From: JAJPHI01 sp035541875
GTDB taxonomy: Bacteria > Desulfobacterota > Binatia > Binatales > Binataceae
Length of the DNA: 64,000 nucleotides
Assembly: GCA_035541875.1 (NCBI GenBank)
Contig: DATKML010000041.1
Span: 62,001 to 126,000 of the forward strand
Direction of reading: 5' to 3'
The notes beneath the pieces are model-generated. The model saw only the letters and a program-made list of their open reading frames with translations. It did no database searches and was not told where the DNA came from. Positions 33,329 to 41,792 of the stretch are shown here, one piece after another; position 1 is the first letter of the stretch; every line of letters begins with the position of its first letter. The translations under genes and the position numbers were made by a program.

Positions 33329-34564
33329 TTAATCGAATTCTCGTTCGCGTTTGGCCGCTTTCGGAATCACTACGATACCCGATTCCGTTACATAAAACCG
33401 TTTGCGGTCTCGCTCCATGTCGTATCCGATTTCGTCGCCCTCAGCAATCTGCACGTTCTTGTCGATAATCGCGCGGCGCACCTTCGCATAACGGCCGATA
33501 TCGCAATAGTCCATCACGACCGAATCCTCGACGTGACTGAATGAATGGACGAAGACCGAACGTCCCAGCACCGAGTTTACGACTGTTCCACCCGATACGA
33601 TGCATCCTTCCGAGACGATCGAGTGGAAGGCCTGTCCACGTCGGGCATGCTCGTTGAAAACGAACTTAGCCGGTGGCTGGTTGTAGTAGGCCGTGCGCAG
33701 CGGCCAATATTGGTTGTAGAGGTTGAGCTGCGGACGCGCGTCTCTCAGATCCATGTTGGCTTCGAAGTAGGCATCGATCGTCCCCACATCGCGCCAATAG
33801 CTCAGGTTCTCTTCCGAATCGCCGCGGATGCGGTTGGTCATGAAGTTGTAAGCGTAAACCGGCACCCGATCGATCAGGCTCGGGATCAGATCGCGGCCAA
33901 AATCATGATGGCTTTCCGCCGCAGCTGCGTCTTCCAGCAACGAGCTTCGCAGGGTCGCCGGATCGAACAGATAGTTGCCCATCGAGGCCAGGCACATCCC
34001 CGGTGCTCCAGGCAAAGGTTTGGGATTACGCGGCTTCTCTTCAAAACCGACGATTCTAAGGCCGGAATCGACCTCTAGGATACCAAATTCTTGCCCTTGT
34101 TCGATCGGTACGGGGAGCGTCGCAACAGTCGCTGCAGCCTTGCGATCGACATGAAAATTGATCATCTGGGTCAGATCCATCCGGTAGATATGATCCGCCC
34201 CGAAAACCGCCACTAAATCGGGCTTGAAGTCGTCGATCAGATTGAGATTTTGGAAGATGGCGTCGGCTGTACCCTGGTACCAGCTTTCGCCGAGCCGCAT
34301 CTGGGCCGGGACGGGCACAATAAAGTGATCGTGGAGGATACGCCCGAACTGCCATCCGTCCTTCAGATGCTCGATTAGGGACTGCGAGCGCCACTGCACC
34401 AGCACATAAATCGAATAGATCTGCGAATTGATCATATTCGACAGCACAAAATCGACGATTCGATATTTGCCACCGAAAGGAACGGCCGGTTTGGCTCTAT
34501 CCCGGGTTAGCGGATAAAGCCGAGTCCCCTGGCCACCCGCCATTATCAATGCAAGCGTTCTCAT
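33329..34564 (-). CDS. glgC: Glucose-1-phosphate adenylyltransferase
   Basis: 411 aa. It makes ADP-glucose, the first committed step of glycogen synthesis. GGQGTRLYPLTRDRAKPAVPFGG is the N-terminal nucleotide/activator region, FGADHIYRMD the metal site and VGFEEKPRNP the sugar-binding part. The beta-helix C-terminal domain (SEGCIVSGG, NSVLGRSVFV) is complete. It has been placed beside LpxL by chance as far as I can see; no glgA/glgB here. The N-terminal Arg/Lys cluster suggests allosteric control as in other bacterial GlgC enzymes. Confidence 0.95.
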   Translation of the reverse strand: MRTLALIMAGGQGTRLYPLTRDRAKPAVPFGGKYRIVDFVLSNMINSQIYSIYVLVQWRSQSLIEHLKDGWQFGRILHDHFIVPVPAQMRLGESWYQGTADAIFQNLNLIDDFKPDLVAVFGADHIYRMDLTQMINFHVDRKAAATVATLPVPIEQGQEFGILEVDSGLRIVGFEEKPRNPKPLPGAPGMCLASMGNYLFDPATLRSSLLEDAAAAESHHDFGRDLIPSLIDRVPVYAYNFMTNRIRGDSEENLSYWRDVGTIDAYFEANMDLRDARPQLNLYNQYWPLRTAYYNQPPAKFVFNEHARRGQAFHSIVSEGCIVSGGTVVNSVLGRSVFVHSFSHVEDSVVMDYCDIGRYAKVRRAIIDKNVQIAEGDEIGYDMERDRKRFYVTESGIVVIPKAAKREREFD

Positions 34565-34931
34565 CCCACCGACCGCCTAAAATTTGCCACCGCTTCGCTT
34601 TTTCGTCGCAGTTGTATGCAAGACGATAGTACGGTCCTGCAAAACACCAGAAAAGGATTTTTCGCGAACCTATGAATTTTGCTCTTCCTTCGACCGACGC
34701 CGAGGATAACCCGATTGGCTCATCAATTTGCGAAAAAAAGATAGAGATTGAATATCGCTGACAACGATAGCGATTTCTTATAGACGCTTATTTAGCTTTA
34801 ACGTAAATATATTTCCGGTCGTTGCGAAGGCACGACGTTTGCTGAATCATTTTGCCGTAGCCAACGTCTAAGCAATAGCGACAAGAAATTTAAGTCGCGG
34901 ATCCTCCCAGTGAGGAGAGGGGAGGCAAGCT
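34565..34931. other. AT-rich intergenic region without a gene
   Basis: 367 bp between the divergent glgC and zinc-ribbon genes. It is noticeably AT-richer than its surroundings (for example 34770-34815) and holds no supportable ORF. I see inverted repeats: ATCGCT...AGCGAT (34754-34759/34769-34774) and the longer pair listed at 34834-34868. A TATATT at 34808-34813 could be a -10 box but has no convincing -35. It probably contains both promoters and an unrecognised 5'-UTR element. Confidence 0.5.
34834..34868 (+). repeat. 10-bp stem-loop upstream of the zinc-ribbon gene
   Basis: GACGTTTGCT (34834-34843) and AGCCAACGTC (34859-34868) pair over 10 bp with one mismatch around a 15-nt loop. It lies 63 bp before the start codon, so it could be part of a structured leader. 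Function unknown. Confidence 0.35.
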
Positions 34932-35240
34932 ATGCAGACTCAATCGACTATCAGCACCAGCCGCAAGGCCAAACCGCAGGGTGGGATTGTGTACCGCACA
35001 GTCTGTCAGAATCCCGGCTGTGGCCACACCTTCGACCTTCAGATTACGCCCGAGAATGCCCATCTCTTGAGCGGGACGGTGCCATGTCCGAAGTGCCATA
35101 GGCATGGCGGAACGCTGAAATCGCAGGGTCGAATCAGGGAAAAGCTCTTTTCCGCCAAGCTGGTCTATCGGCTGACGGGTATCGGCCCCCGCCGTGACGA
35201 AGACGATCTCTACGCGGAGAGCCAAGAGCTACGCTATTAA
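34932..35240 (+). CDS. Small zinc-ribbon protein
   Basis: 102 aa from ATG 34932 with a strong purine-rich ribosome site (GGAGGC at 34920). Two cysteine pairs, CQNPGC and CPKC about 26 residues apart, form a zinc ribbon; between them lies TFDLQITPENAHLLSGTVP. The C-terminus is basic and then acidic. No named family is recognised; a nucleic-acid- or protein-binding role is plausible from the ribbon. It is followed by a strong terminator, so it is monocistronic. Confidence 0.65.
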   Translation: MQTQSTISTSRKAKPQGGIVYRTVCQNPGCGHTFDLQITPENAHLLSGTVPCPKCHRHGGTLKSQGRIREKLFSAKLVYRLTGIGPRRDEDDLYAESQELRY

Positions 35241-35306
35241 CTCGGTTGCGAATGATCTAGACTCGCGCTGCCGTTAACCAGATCCGCGGGGTTCCCCCCA
35301 AAGACA

Positions 35307-35344
35307 AACGCGCCACCTGCTTTCGGGCAGATGGCGCGTTCTTT
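35307..35344. terminator. Intrinsic terminator between the zinc-ribbon and GST genes
   Basis: Stem 35307-35320 with 35327-35340 (13 of 14 pairs, one C/A mismatch), loop TTTCGG, then CTTTT. The genes on either side converge here; an A-rich stretch precedes the left arm, so it may work in both directions. Confidence 0.75.
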
Positions 35345-35362
35345 TAACTTTCGCTAGGGTTT

Positions 35363-36001
35363 TTAGACACCCGCTACGAATTGCGAGGTCAATCCCTCAA
35401 GATTCTGGATACTCGGGCGCTCCACCAGACGTTTGTACCAAGCCTCGACGTTGGGACGATTCAGTCCCGCCTCGATACCGAGGTCGGCGAGCACCACCAA
35501 GCGGGGAACAAAGGCGATATCCGCCACCGAGAACTGTCCCGTCAGAAACTCCTTTTCCTGCAACTCGTGATTCAGGAAGGTGAGCATCTGCTCGACCGTC
35601 TGCTGTAGCCGTTGGATCCGGCTGGCGTCCCGTTCGGACTCGTTCTTGGTCAGTTCAGCCATCAGCTGGCCGACCTGAGGCGTGAACCAGGTATCGGCAA
35701 AATCTTCCCAGATCCTGGCCTTCGCCCGCAGTGCGCTTTCACCCACTGGGGGCAGCAGCGGAGGCTCGGGATATTCGTCGTCGAGATACTCGGCAATAAT
35801 CGTTGAATCGTAAACCGTAACGTCGTCATCGACCAGCACCGGTACTCGACCGAACGGATTAAGTCTCAGGAATTCGCGTTTGCGCTGCTCGCCCTGGGCC
35901 AAATCGATTGGCACCAGTTCGTAGGAAAGGCCTTTCTCGGCCAACACCACGCGGACCTTCTGGCCGAACGGACACGGCAGGAAGTCATAAAGTTTGATCA
36001 T
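35363..36001 (-). CDS. Glutathione S-transferase family protein
   Basis: 212 aa. Thioredoxin-like N-terminal domain with the catalytic-region start YDFLPCPFGQKVRVVLAEKGL, the cis-Pro motif GRVPVLVDDD and the glutathione-binding DSTIIAEYLD, then an all-helical C-terminal domain ending VEAWYKRLVERPSIQN. Overall a zeta/theta-like bacterial GST. It lies 24 bp downstream of rplI in the same direction and may be read through with the ribosomal operon. Confidence 0.88.
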   Translation of the reverse strand: MIKLYDFLPCPFGQKVRVVLAEKGLSYELVPIDLAQGEQRKREFLRLNPFGRVPVLVDDDVTVYDSTIIAEYLDDEYPEPPLLPPVGESALRAKARIWEDFADTWFTPQVGQLMAELTKNESERDASRIQRLQQTVEQMLTFLNHELQEKEFLTGQFSVADIAFVPRLVVLADLGIEAGLNRPNVEAWYKRLVERPSIQNLEGLTSQFVAGV

Positions 36002-36025
36002 CGTCAGAACCTTAACCTTCTTGCC

Positions 36026-36481
36026 TTACTCCGTGGCCGCCGTAACGGTGAATTTGAGTGTCGCTTCAACTTCGGGTTGCAGCCTGACCGCGACAGTGTA
36101 GTCGCCCAGCTGCTTGATAGGCTCGTGTAAGCCGATCCGCCGACGCTCGACCGCGAAGCCTTTTTCGTGTAGTGCCCGCTCAAGATCAATATTGGTGATT
36201 GAGCCGAAGAGCTTGCCTTCTTCGCCGGTTCGAGCAGTAAGCGAGAGCGTCAGAGCCTCGATCTTCTCCTTCAGGTTCATTGCTTGATTCTTCAGCGCTT
36301 CGCGTTTGAGCATCGCGATTCGCTTGTTGTGCTCAAACTCGCGCAGGTTGCGAGGGTTCGCTTCGACGGCGAGGCCTCGCGGCAGTAAAAAGTTACGCGC
36401 GTACCCGGCACGCACCCGGACAACGTCTCCCGGATGCCCCAGGTTATGCACTTCTTCATTCAAGATAACTTGCAAGTTCAT
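36026..36481 (-). CDS. rplI: Ribosomal protein bL9
   Basis: 151 aa, normal length. N-terminal rRNA-binding domain MNLQVILNEEVHNLGHPGDVV with VRAGYARNFLLPRGLA, connecting helix (EFEHNKRIAMLKREALKNQ), and C-terminal domain with LFGSITNIDLERAL. Part of the 50S subunit near the L1 stalk. Last ribosomal gene of the rpsF operon, 15 bp after the DUF2232 gene. Confidence 0.97.
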   Translation of the reverse strand: MNLQVILNEEVHNLGHPGDVVRVRAGYARNFLLPRGLAVEANPRNLREFEHNKRIAMLKREALKNQAMNLKEKIEALTLSLTARTGEEGKLFGSITNIDLERALHEKGFAVERRRIGLHEPIKQLGDYTVAVRLQPEVEATLKFTVTAATE

Positions 36482-36496
36482 AAAAGTTTGTCCGCC

Positions 36497-37462
36497 CTAG
36501 AGAAAATTTCCCACATCGCGAGTTTCAGTGTTAGGTGGTGGTTTCAGCCGCCGAAAGTCGATCCAGAGGTCGAAAACCCCGGCCACGCACACCATAACCG
36601 CGAGAATCGGCTGAACTATTGTAATGGTATAGACCAAGCCACGAGCCAAGGTCGGCATCGCGAGCAGGCGAAAATAAAAGGCCATGATCGCCAGCCCTTG
36701 GCAAAAATAGACTGCTGCCACACATAAAAAACAATCGAGCGCGATCGTCCGCAGCTCCGGAATCGGAACAAAGAGCCCAAAGCCCGTGACGAGCAGCGCC
36801 CAAATCAGCCACTCCGGCGCCGACCATCGCACGAGGTCCGCAAACAGCGCGTAGCCCAGACGCAGCTGCCGACCGCTCATTCGCCAGAAAACCCCGAGAT
36901 TGGCCAGCACCATCAGCGCGGCCGAGATTGCCATCAGCGCCGGCATGAGGTCGAGCGATGTCTGGACCATCTCGTTGCGCAGGTCGGGAGCGACCGGCAG
37001 GTCGAGGCCCGCCATCTTGTAGAGCTTTTGACCCTGATCGATCGCGTTAGTCAGACTGTCGCGAAGTGCATGAGCCAGCGCTTGCGGTGAGCCTGCCATC
37101 GCCAAGGCGCTTAGCGCTCCCACAACCAGCATCAACGAAGTCGTGACCGCAACGATACGCTCAAAAGGCAATCGCCGCTCCAGCATGTAGGTCATCGAGA
37201 CGGCAGCAATACCGACCGCAATGGCATAAGCCATCCCGGCGTTGGGGCCGCCGCCGAAGACCACGAACCCGCTCGCAACAATTACGACCGCGGAAGCGCG
37301 TAAGACCGATCGGCGAAATCCAACCGCATATCCCAGTACCGGTGTAGGAGCGAGGAACATGAGTAATCCCCCGATAACCGGTACCAAAGCTCCCGCCATG
37401 AACATCAGGGCAGAAGCGAGGGCCCCACGCAGAAAGCCCACTAGATTGCGGAAGATGAGCAA
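36497..37462 (-). CDS. DUF2232-family membrane protein
   Basis: 321 aa with about eight hydrophobic helices; the middle contains an amphipathic loop (LYKMAGLDLPVAPDLRNEMV). YybS/DUF2232 proteins are regularly found between rpsR and rplI, as here, but their function is not established. It lies 10 bp after the rpsR stop and 15 bp before rplI, so it is an operon member. The C-terminus ends PPPNTETRDVGNFL, cytoplasmic and charged. Confidence 0.85.
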   Translation of the reverse strand: MLIFRNLVGFLRGALASALMFMAGALVPVIGGLLMFLAPTPVLGYAVGFRRSVLRASAVVIVASGFVVFGGGPNAGMAYAIAVGIAAVSMTYMLERRLPFERIVAVTTSLMLVVGALSALAMAGSPQALAHALRDSLTNAIDQGQKLYKMAGLDLPVAPDLRNEMVQTSLDLMPALMAISAALMVLANLGVFWRMSGRQLRLGYALFADLVRWSAPEWLIWALLVTGFGLFVPIPELRTIALDCFLCVAAVYFCQGLAIMAFYFRLLAMPTLARGLVYTITIVQPILAVMVCVAGVFDLWIDFRRLKPPPNTETRDVGNFL

Positions 37463-37472
37463 GCGACCTCGC

Positions 37473-37793
37473 CTACAATCCCAAGGTTGAGAAAGGCAGC
37501 AAAGCGATTAGGCGCGCACGCTTGATCGCGACTGAAAGCTGCCGTTGATGCCGCGCGCAGTTGCCCGAGGTTCGGCTCGGCACGATCTTGCCGCCCTCAG
37601 TGATAAAGCTCTGCAGCGTGCGTACGTCTTTATAATCGACTGCCAGCGACTTATCGGCGCAGAAACGGCATACCTTACGCCGTCCGCCACCACGTCGTCG
37701 CCCACCGGGACGGCCTTCGCCGTCGCCGCGCCGCCCGCGCCCCTGATCGCCTTCAAGGCGACCTTGTTCTAGTCCCTGTTCTTCGTCTGCCAT
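37473..37793 (-). CDS. rpsR: Ribosomal protein bS18 with a Gly/Arg-rich N-terminal extension
   Basis: 106 aa instead of the usual ~75-80. The conserved body from about residue 40 reads KVCRFCADKSLAVDYKD, then GGKIVPSRTSG and CARHQRQLSVAIKRAR. It keeps the CxxC and third Cys/His of the zinc-binding form of S18. The first ~38 residues are Glu/Gln-rich and then a run of Arg and Gly (GRGRRGDGEGRPGGRRRGG), a low-complexity extension not present in E. coli. S18 pairs with S6 on the 30S platform; S6 here also has an extra tail. Confidence 0.95.
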   Translation of the reverse strand: MADEEQGLEQGRLEGDQGRGRRGDGEGRPGGRRRGGGRRKVCRFCADKSLAVDYKDVRTLQSFITEGGKIVPSRTSGNCARHQRQLSVAIKRARLIALLPFSTLGL

Positions 37794-37873
37794 TTACCTG
37801 ACTTCCAAAGTTTAGCACCGGCGTCGATCGCGACGCTCGGTATTTAATTGAGATATCTCTCGTTTCGCTCTAT

Positions 37874-38155
37874 CTACGCTCGGTCGGATTGTACGGTCAC
37901 GGTATCCGCCAAGACCTCGTACCGCACTCCATCGCGCGCCATCTTGAGCTTGCCAACCACGCTGAGGTGGCTTCCGTCGTTGAGTTGCCGGGCCAATTCC
38001 GGGACCTCGGCACCAACCCGCACTACCTTTAACACCAGCCGCTCGCCCTTATCGCCGCAGTCCACCTCCATAATCAGGGTGTTGGTTCCTGCTGGCGTCA
38101 CTCGCATCGTGGGCTTGCGAAGGAGGCGTCCGGTCAGCTCAATTCGAGTTGTCAC
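37874..38155 (-). CDS. priB: PriB-like OB-fold single-strand DNA-binding protein
   Basis: 93 aa from GTG 38155, which overlaps the rpsF stop by 17 bp; the longer in-frame start at 38269 is antisense-like Pro/Leu/Arg repeat and unlikely. The body TTRIELTGRLLRKPTMRVTPAG and LSVVGKLKMARDGVRYEVLA fits the short OB fold of PriB/SSB. The position between rpsF and rpsR is the classic priB place. PriB helps PriA-directed replication restart by binding single-stranded DNA. Confidence 0.8.
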   Translation of the reverse strand: MTTRIELTGRLLRKPTMRVTPAGTNTLIMEVDCGDKGERLVLKVVRVGAEVPELARQLNDGSHLSVVGKLKMARDGVRYEVLADTVTVQSDRA

Positions 38156-38639
38156 TGCCGGCGTCAGCCGGAGCCGCAGCCTCGGCGGAGGCACTAGCCT
38201 CAGCGGCGGCAGCCGCAGCGGTTGCTGCATCGGCCTCGCGTTGAGCTCGTTCCGCTGCCGCAGCCGCACGAGCCGCTTCGGCGGCAGCGCGTGCTTCAGC
38301 GACCCGACGTCGATTGGCTTCGAGTTCCGTACGGGCGGCCTCTGGATCGATCTGCTCCTGCACCAACACGGAGAGGAAACGCAGGATGCTATCCGAGAGC
38401 TTGAGGTTGCGCTCGATTTCGTTCATCGTGGCGCCAGTTCCGCCGTAATCGAGCCGAACGTAGAAGCCACGCTGCTCGCCCTTGATCCGGTACGCGAGTT
38501 CGCGAGAGCCCCATTCCTCGGTCTCAATCAGCTCACCGCCACCGCTGGCAATGAGTCCCTCGAAACGCTTGATAGTTTCCTTTTGTGCCGAGTCGCCCAA
38601 GTCTGGGCGCATGATAAAAATGGTTTCGTAGCGCCGCAT
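38139..38639 (-). CDS. rpsF: Ribosomal protein bS6 with a long Ala/Glu-rich C-terminal tail
   Basis: 166 aa; the usual S6 core (about 95-100 residues) is YETIFIMRPDLG, LAYRIKGEQRGFYVRLDY and LSDSILRFLSVL. From about residue 105 the protein runs into a helix-prone tail of roughly 60 residues (RRVAEARAAAEAARAAAAAERAQ then more Ala and acidic residues), ending GSDNSN. E. coli S6 has a small glutamate tail added by RimK; this one is much longer. First gene of the rpsF-priB-rpsR-DUF2232-rplI operon. Confidence 0.95.
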   Translation of the reverse strand: MRRYETIFIMRPDLGDSAQKETIKRFEGLIASGGGELIETEEWGSRELAYRIKGEQRGFYVRLDYGGTGATMNEIERNLKLSDSILRFLSVLVQEQIDPEAARTELEANRRRVAEARAAAEAARAAAAAERAQREADAATAAAAAAEASASAEAAAPADAGSDNSN

Positions 38640-38766
38640 GCGCTAAACCTCCTTTTGGCTTCCAGCCCCTTTTGGAGCAAGGAGATCCGCAATCCTATCA
38701 GCGGGTTTTCACCCTCACAAGGTTCGATTATGCACTTTCCAACGCAGCTGACGGCCTGCGGTAGCC

Positions 38767-39216
38767 CTATCCGTTGCCGTAATCCTGCTGTTTCGGATTC
38801 AAGCCGCTGGGATCCCATCGCGTCCAGATCCCCACCCGTTTACCTCCACGATAGTTACCCTCAATCGATTTTTTGCCGTTCGCGTACCAACTCGTATGGA
38901 GTCCGTCCTGTAGCCCGTTGCGATAGTTGTCGACCGCTGATTTAGGGCCATTCTCGTACCAGGTCGTCCATTCACCCTCCTGCACCCCATCGTGATAGTC
39001 GCCCTCTATCAGCTTTCCGCCGCTCTCGCTGTAGACGATAAAACGGCCCTCCTTAACCGGCTTTCCTTCGACAATCTTTTGGCACCACACTTCCTGACCC
39101 TTCGGCGGTGACTCGCCCATTAGGGTCGCGCCGGCCGGACACGTCGGCAGCACCGCTTGATGCTTACATCCGACGGCTGCCGCCACGACGATTATTATCG
39201 TCCGCGCAAGTTTCAT
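38767..39216 (-). CDS. Lipoprotein with MORN-like repeats
   Basis: 149 aa from ATG 39216. A short signal ending in the lipobox AAAVGC (Cys becomes lipidated) implies an outer- or inner-membrane lipoprotein. The body carries tandem MORN_2/YwqK-type repeats of about 22-24 residues: EGDYHDGVQEGEWTTWYENG, NYRNGLQDGLHTSWYANG and NYRGGKRVGIWTRWDPSG. Such repeats form an elongated beta-sheet, but their ligand is usually unknown. Ends just upstream of rpsF, in the same direction, 127 bp away. Confidence 0.75.
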   Translation of the reverse strand: MKLARTIIIVVAAAVGCKHQAVLPTCPAGATLMGESPPKGQEVWCQKIVEGKPVKEGRFIVYSESGGKLIEGDYHDGVQEGEWTTWYENGPKSAVDNYRNGLQDGLHTSWYANGKKSIEGNYRGGKRVGIWTRWDPSGLNPKQQDYGNG

Positions 39217-39317
39217 CGTTGTGGTCGTCTTTCGCACCTCTGAGTCACTACAAGATTCGTCCGATCGACGCGAGGCAGGAATTGCGACCAGCCTGTGTTA
39301 GGCTGCCCGCTCACAGG

Positions 39318-40808
39318 ATGAACGAGGAGCAGACCAAGGCGGCCACCGATAGAGTCTCTGAAGTTGCAGCCGCGAGCGCGCAGCGGCGTGCGTCGCTCAT
39401 TATCCTGCTCGTTGCCGTGATTGTCGGGGCAGGACTTCGTTTCTATCGTCTCGGCGGGGAAGAGCTGAGTCGGGGCGAGGCCGCCGCCTGGACGGCGGCT
39501 GTCGTGCCAAACCTCCGTGCCGTTTACGTCGCCAGCAAAGAACTCGATCCCGGTAAGGCCGGTCTCTACGACCTTCTACTGCATCTATGGATTGGTCTTT
39601 TCGGCGACGACGTAGGACCGATGCGGACGTTCTCGGCGCTGCTCGGAACTCTCATGATCCCGCTGGTCTTTCTGGCCTCCCGCGAAGTTTGGCTAGTCCA
39701 AGACGAGGATGAGAGCGACGGCGGTGAGGCGACGCTATTCGGAGCGATCGCCGCGCTGCTCTATGCCTGCAATCTGCGGATGGTCACCACGGATCGTACG
39801 GCGCGGATGTACACCTTGATGCTCGTTGGAATTACGGCGCAGGTCTTTTTCTTCCTCCGCGCGGCGCGACGGCCGGGACCAGGTAACGTGATAGCGGCTG
39901 CCGCCTGCACCGTGTTGGCGATGGCCAGCAATGTGCTGGCGCTTCTTTTCTTCGCCGCCGAGGCGGTCTGGATAGCGATCGTATGGTGGGCCCAGCGTAT
40001 CCGGGCGGGTGGTTCGCAGATCAATCTTTCTCGCCCGATTGTCGCATCGGTACTTGCTGCTGCGGTTTTTGCGCCTATCGGTATTGCCGACACCCGGATC
40101 GCGGTCGGCGCTCTTCACGGAGGTTTGTGGCAGTCGATCGAACCGCAATCCTTCGGATGGCCCCTCCATGCGATTCGAGTCATGACCGGAAACGCCGCCT
40201 TCTGGCCGTTGCTGCTAACCGCCGCAGTCGGTGTCTGGCTGAGCGGTATCCGCAATCGCCCCGGCCTCTGGTTTATCCTCTGCTGGTTGCTGGTCCCGTT
40301 TGCGTTGATCGAAGTGGCTTCTTACACGGTCGCGCCAATGATGGTGGAACGCTATGTCTTCCCCAGTTTGACCGCCTTTCTTGTCCTCAGCGCATTGGGT
40401 ATCGCGTCGCTCCAGTCAGATTTCTTCCGTTACGGTCTTACCGCCCTGATTCTTGTGCAATCGATTGTCCACCTGGTCCATCACTGGCGGGCGCCCGACG
40501 ATATTCAGTGGCGTGAAGCCGCGCATTTTGTTGCCGATATCGCAACGCCGGGACAGAAAGTCGCGGTTTTGCCGCCGAATGAACCGCTGATGGTTCTGCA
40601 CTATTACCTTCCTTCGGATAAACGCGATCTGGTGATCGGCGCCGAAGCCCGACTCGATCCGACAGATCGTGTATGGCACCTGCAGTGCGGACCCGAGCCG
40701 GTTCTGATCGTAGAAACTGCGGTACCGCAAGAATCCTGGCCTTCCATCAAGGCCTGCTATCCGCGACTACTTCGTCACTTCCGACTCGTTGATGTGCGCA
40801 CCCGCTGA
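39318..40808 (+). CDS. Membrane glycosyltransferase, GT39/ArnT-like
   Basis: 496 aa from ATG 39318 (the ORF is open from 39108, but the first 70 codons overlap the divergent lipoprotein). About 11-12 hydrophobic segments, then a short C-terminal soluble domain (DIATPGQKVAVLPPNEPLM). The architecture matches the GT-C polyprenyl-phosphate-sugar family. In the first periplasmic loop the usual catalytic Asp-Glu is replaced: GGEELSRGEAAAW has Glu but no Asp-Glu pair. It may transfer sugars to surface glycans; the reduced motif makes activity uncertain. Its 3' end overlaps a convergent lipoprotein gene by 42 bp. Confidence 0.75.
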   Translation: MNEEQTKAATDRVSEVAAASAQRRASLIILLVAVIVGAGLRFYRLGGEELSRGEAAAWTAAVVPNLRAVYVASKELDPGKAGLYDLLLHLWIGLFGDDVGPMRTFSALLGTLMIPLVFLASREVWLVQDEDESDGGEATLFGAIAALLYACNLRMVTTDRTARMYTLMLVGITAQVFFFLRAARRPGPGNVIAAAACTVLAMASNVLALLFFAAEAVWIAIVWWAQRIRAGGSQINLSRPIVASVLAAAVFAPIGIADTRIAVGALHGGLWQSIEPQSFGWPLHAIRVMTGNAAFWPLLLTAAVGVWLSGIRNRPGLWFILCWLLVPFALIEVASYTVAPMMVERYVFPSLTAFLVLSALGIASLQSDFFRYGLTALILVQSIVHLVHHWRAPDDIQWREAAHFVADIATPGQKVAVLPPNEPLMVLHYYLPSDKRDLVIGAEARLDPTDRVWHLQCGPEPVLIVETAVPQESWPSIKACYPRLLRHFRLVDVRTR

Positions 40809-41642
40809 TCCAGCGGACGTACTCGAGTTAGTGCTTTGATGCTGCCACGGCACCTTCAAGGTTTCTTTGCGTCCTGCTGGGTCGAACTCGGCGACTGTCG
40901 TAGAGAGCGCCGTGTAAACGCCCTGCGGAAAGAAAAGATATCCCGCAACCCGGGCCAGATTCACGCCTTCTATTCTCAGTATCGAGAAATAACCATCACC
41001 CCATGACGAACGTTCGGTAATCAAGCATGGGTTCGAGTTGGTGTTATCCAGGAACGAGCTATCGGAGAGCTGCATGTCGCGATGCGCAACAGCGCTGGCG
41101 ATGGCCCCGCCAGGAATCAGCACCGGTGCCAAAACGGCGCTTAAACCCATTGTCTCGGGTATCAATGCAAACGAGATTAGGAGGGCGGCTCCAGCCGATT
41201 TTGCAACCTCGGTTCCCGCAGAGGGTAAGTGGTGAAGACTCGATGCGAGTTGCTCCGTGCCGCCGGCACGGGAGATTGCATCCTTTAGCTTCAGTGGTTG
41301 AATAAAATTGCCGGATTGATCGATCGCATATGGAATCTTGACCTGAAGGCAAGTTGTTGTCGTTGGGCCTAGCCAGCCCCATCCACTGACCTGCGGGGCA
41401 GGACTCGGAAAATCCGCTACCACGTAAACTGCCGATAGGTCGTCAAAATCGATCGGAGGTTCGAGAGAAAGAGTGACGAGCGGTGGCTGCAAGTGACCAT
41501 TCGACGGACTCGCTCTACCTTTCGTTGATGCGGCGGAATCGGGCGCTGGCGATGCTACGCATCCGTAGGTGCTTATTGCCGACACGACCAGCGATAACGC
41601 GGCATTTCGAATCAGCCGTCGTCGCAGCTTTGGATTTGCCAT
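40767..41642 (-). CDS. Putative lipoprotein, unknown function
   Basis: 291 aa. N-terminal basic stretch and hydrophobic segment ending in a lipobox (SAISTYGC), so probably lipidated and periplasmic. A low-complexity Ser/Ala linker follows. No recognised domain in the rest. A hydrophobic Gly/Ala-rich segment near residues 145-185 (GAALLISFALIPETMG...) could insert into or lie on a membrane. Convergent with a GT39 gene, with a 42-bp 3' overlap. Confidence 0.5.
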   Translation of the reverse strand: MANPKLRRRLIRNAALSLVVSAISTYGCVASPAPDSAASTKGRASPSNGHLQPPLVTLSLEPPIDFDDLSAVYVVADFPSPAPQVSGWGWLGPTTTTCLQVKIPYAIDQSGNFIQPLKLKDAISRAGGTEQLASSLHHLPSAGTEVAKSAGAALLISFALIPETMGLSAVLAPVLIPGGAIASAVAHRDMQLSDSSFLDNTNSNPCLITERSSWGDGYFSILRIEGVNLARVAGYLFFPQGVYTALSTTVAEFDPAGRKETLKVPWQHQSTNSSTSAGSAGAHINESEVTK

Positions 41643-41792
41643 TGACGTGCCCTCGACGGCTGAACATATGAAGAGCTCCTGAATCGTTTAAGGTGGCAAA
41701 GATCGACAATCCGTAAAGGACGTTGTTTGTCGCGGTTTGACGACGAATGAGCGAAGATGCGCTGTAGAATCGAGCAGAGTAGCATCGCGCCT

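Noticed and set aside
37848..38945. 365-codon plus-strand ORF
   Set aside because: It runs antisense to rpsF and priB and owes its length to the Ala-rich rpsF tail; no homology-like motifs.
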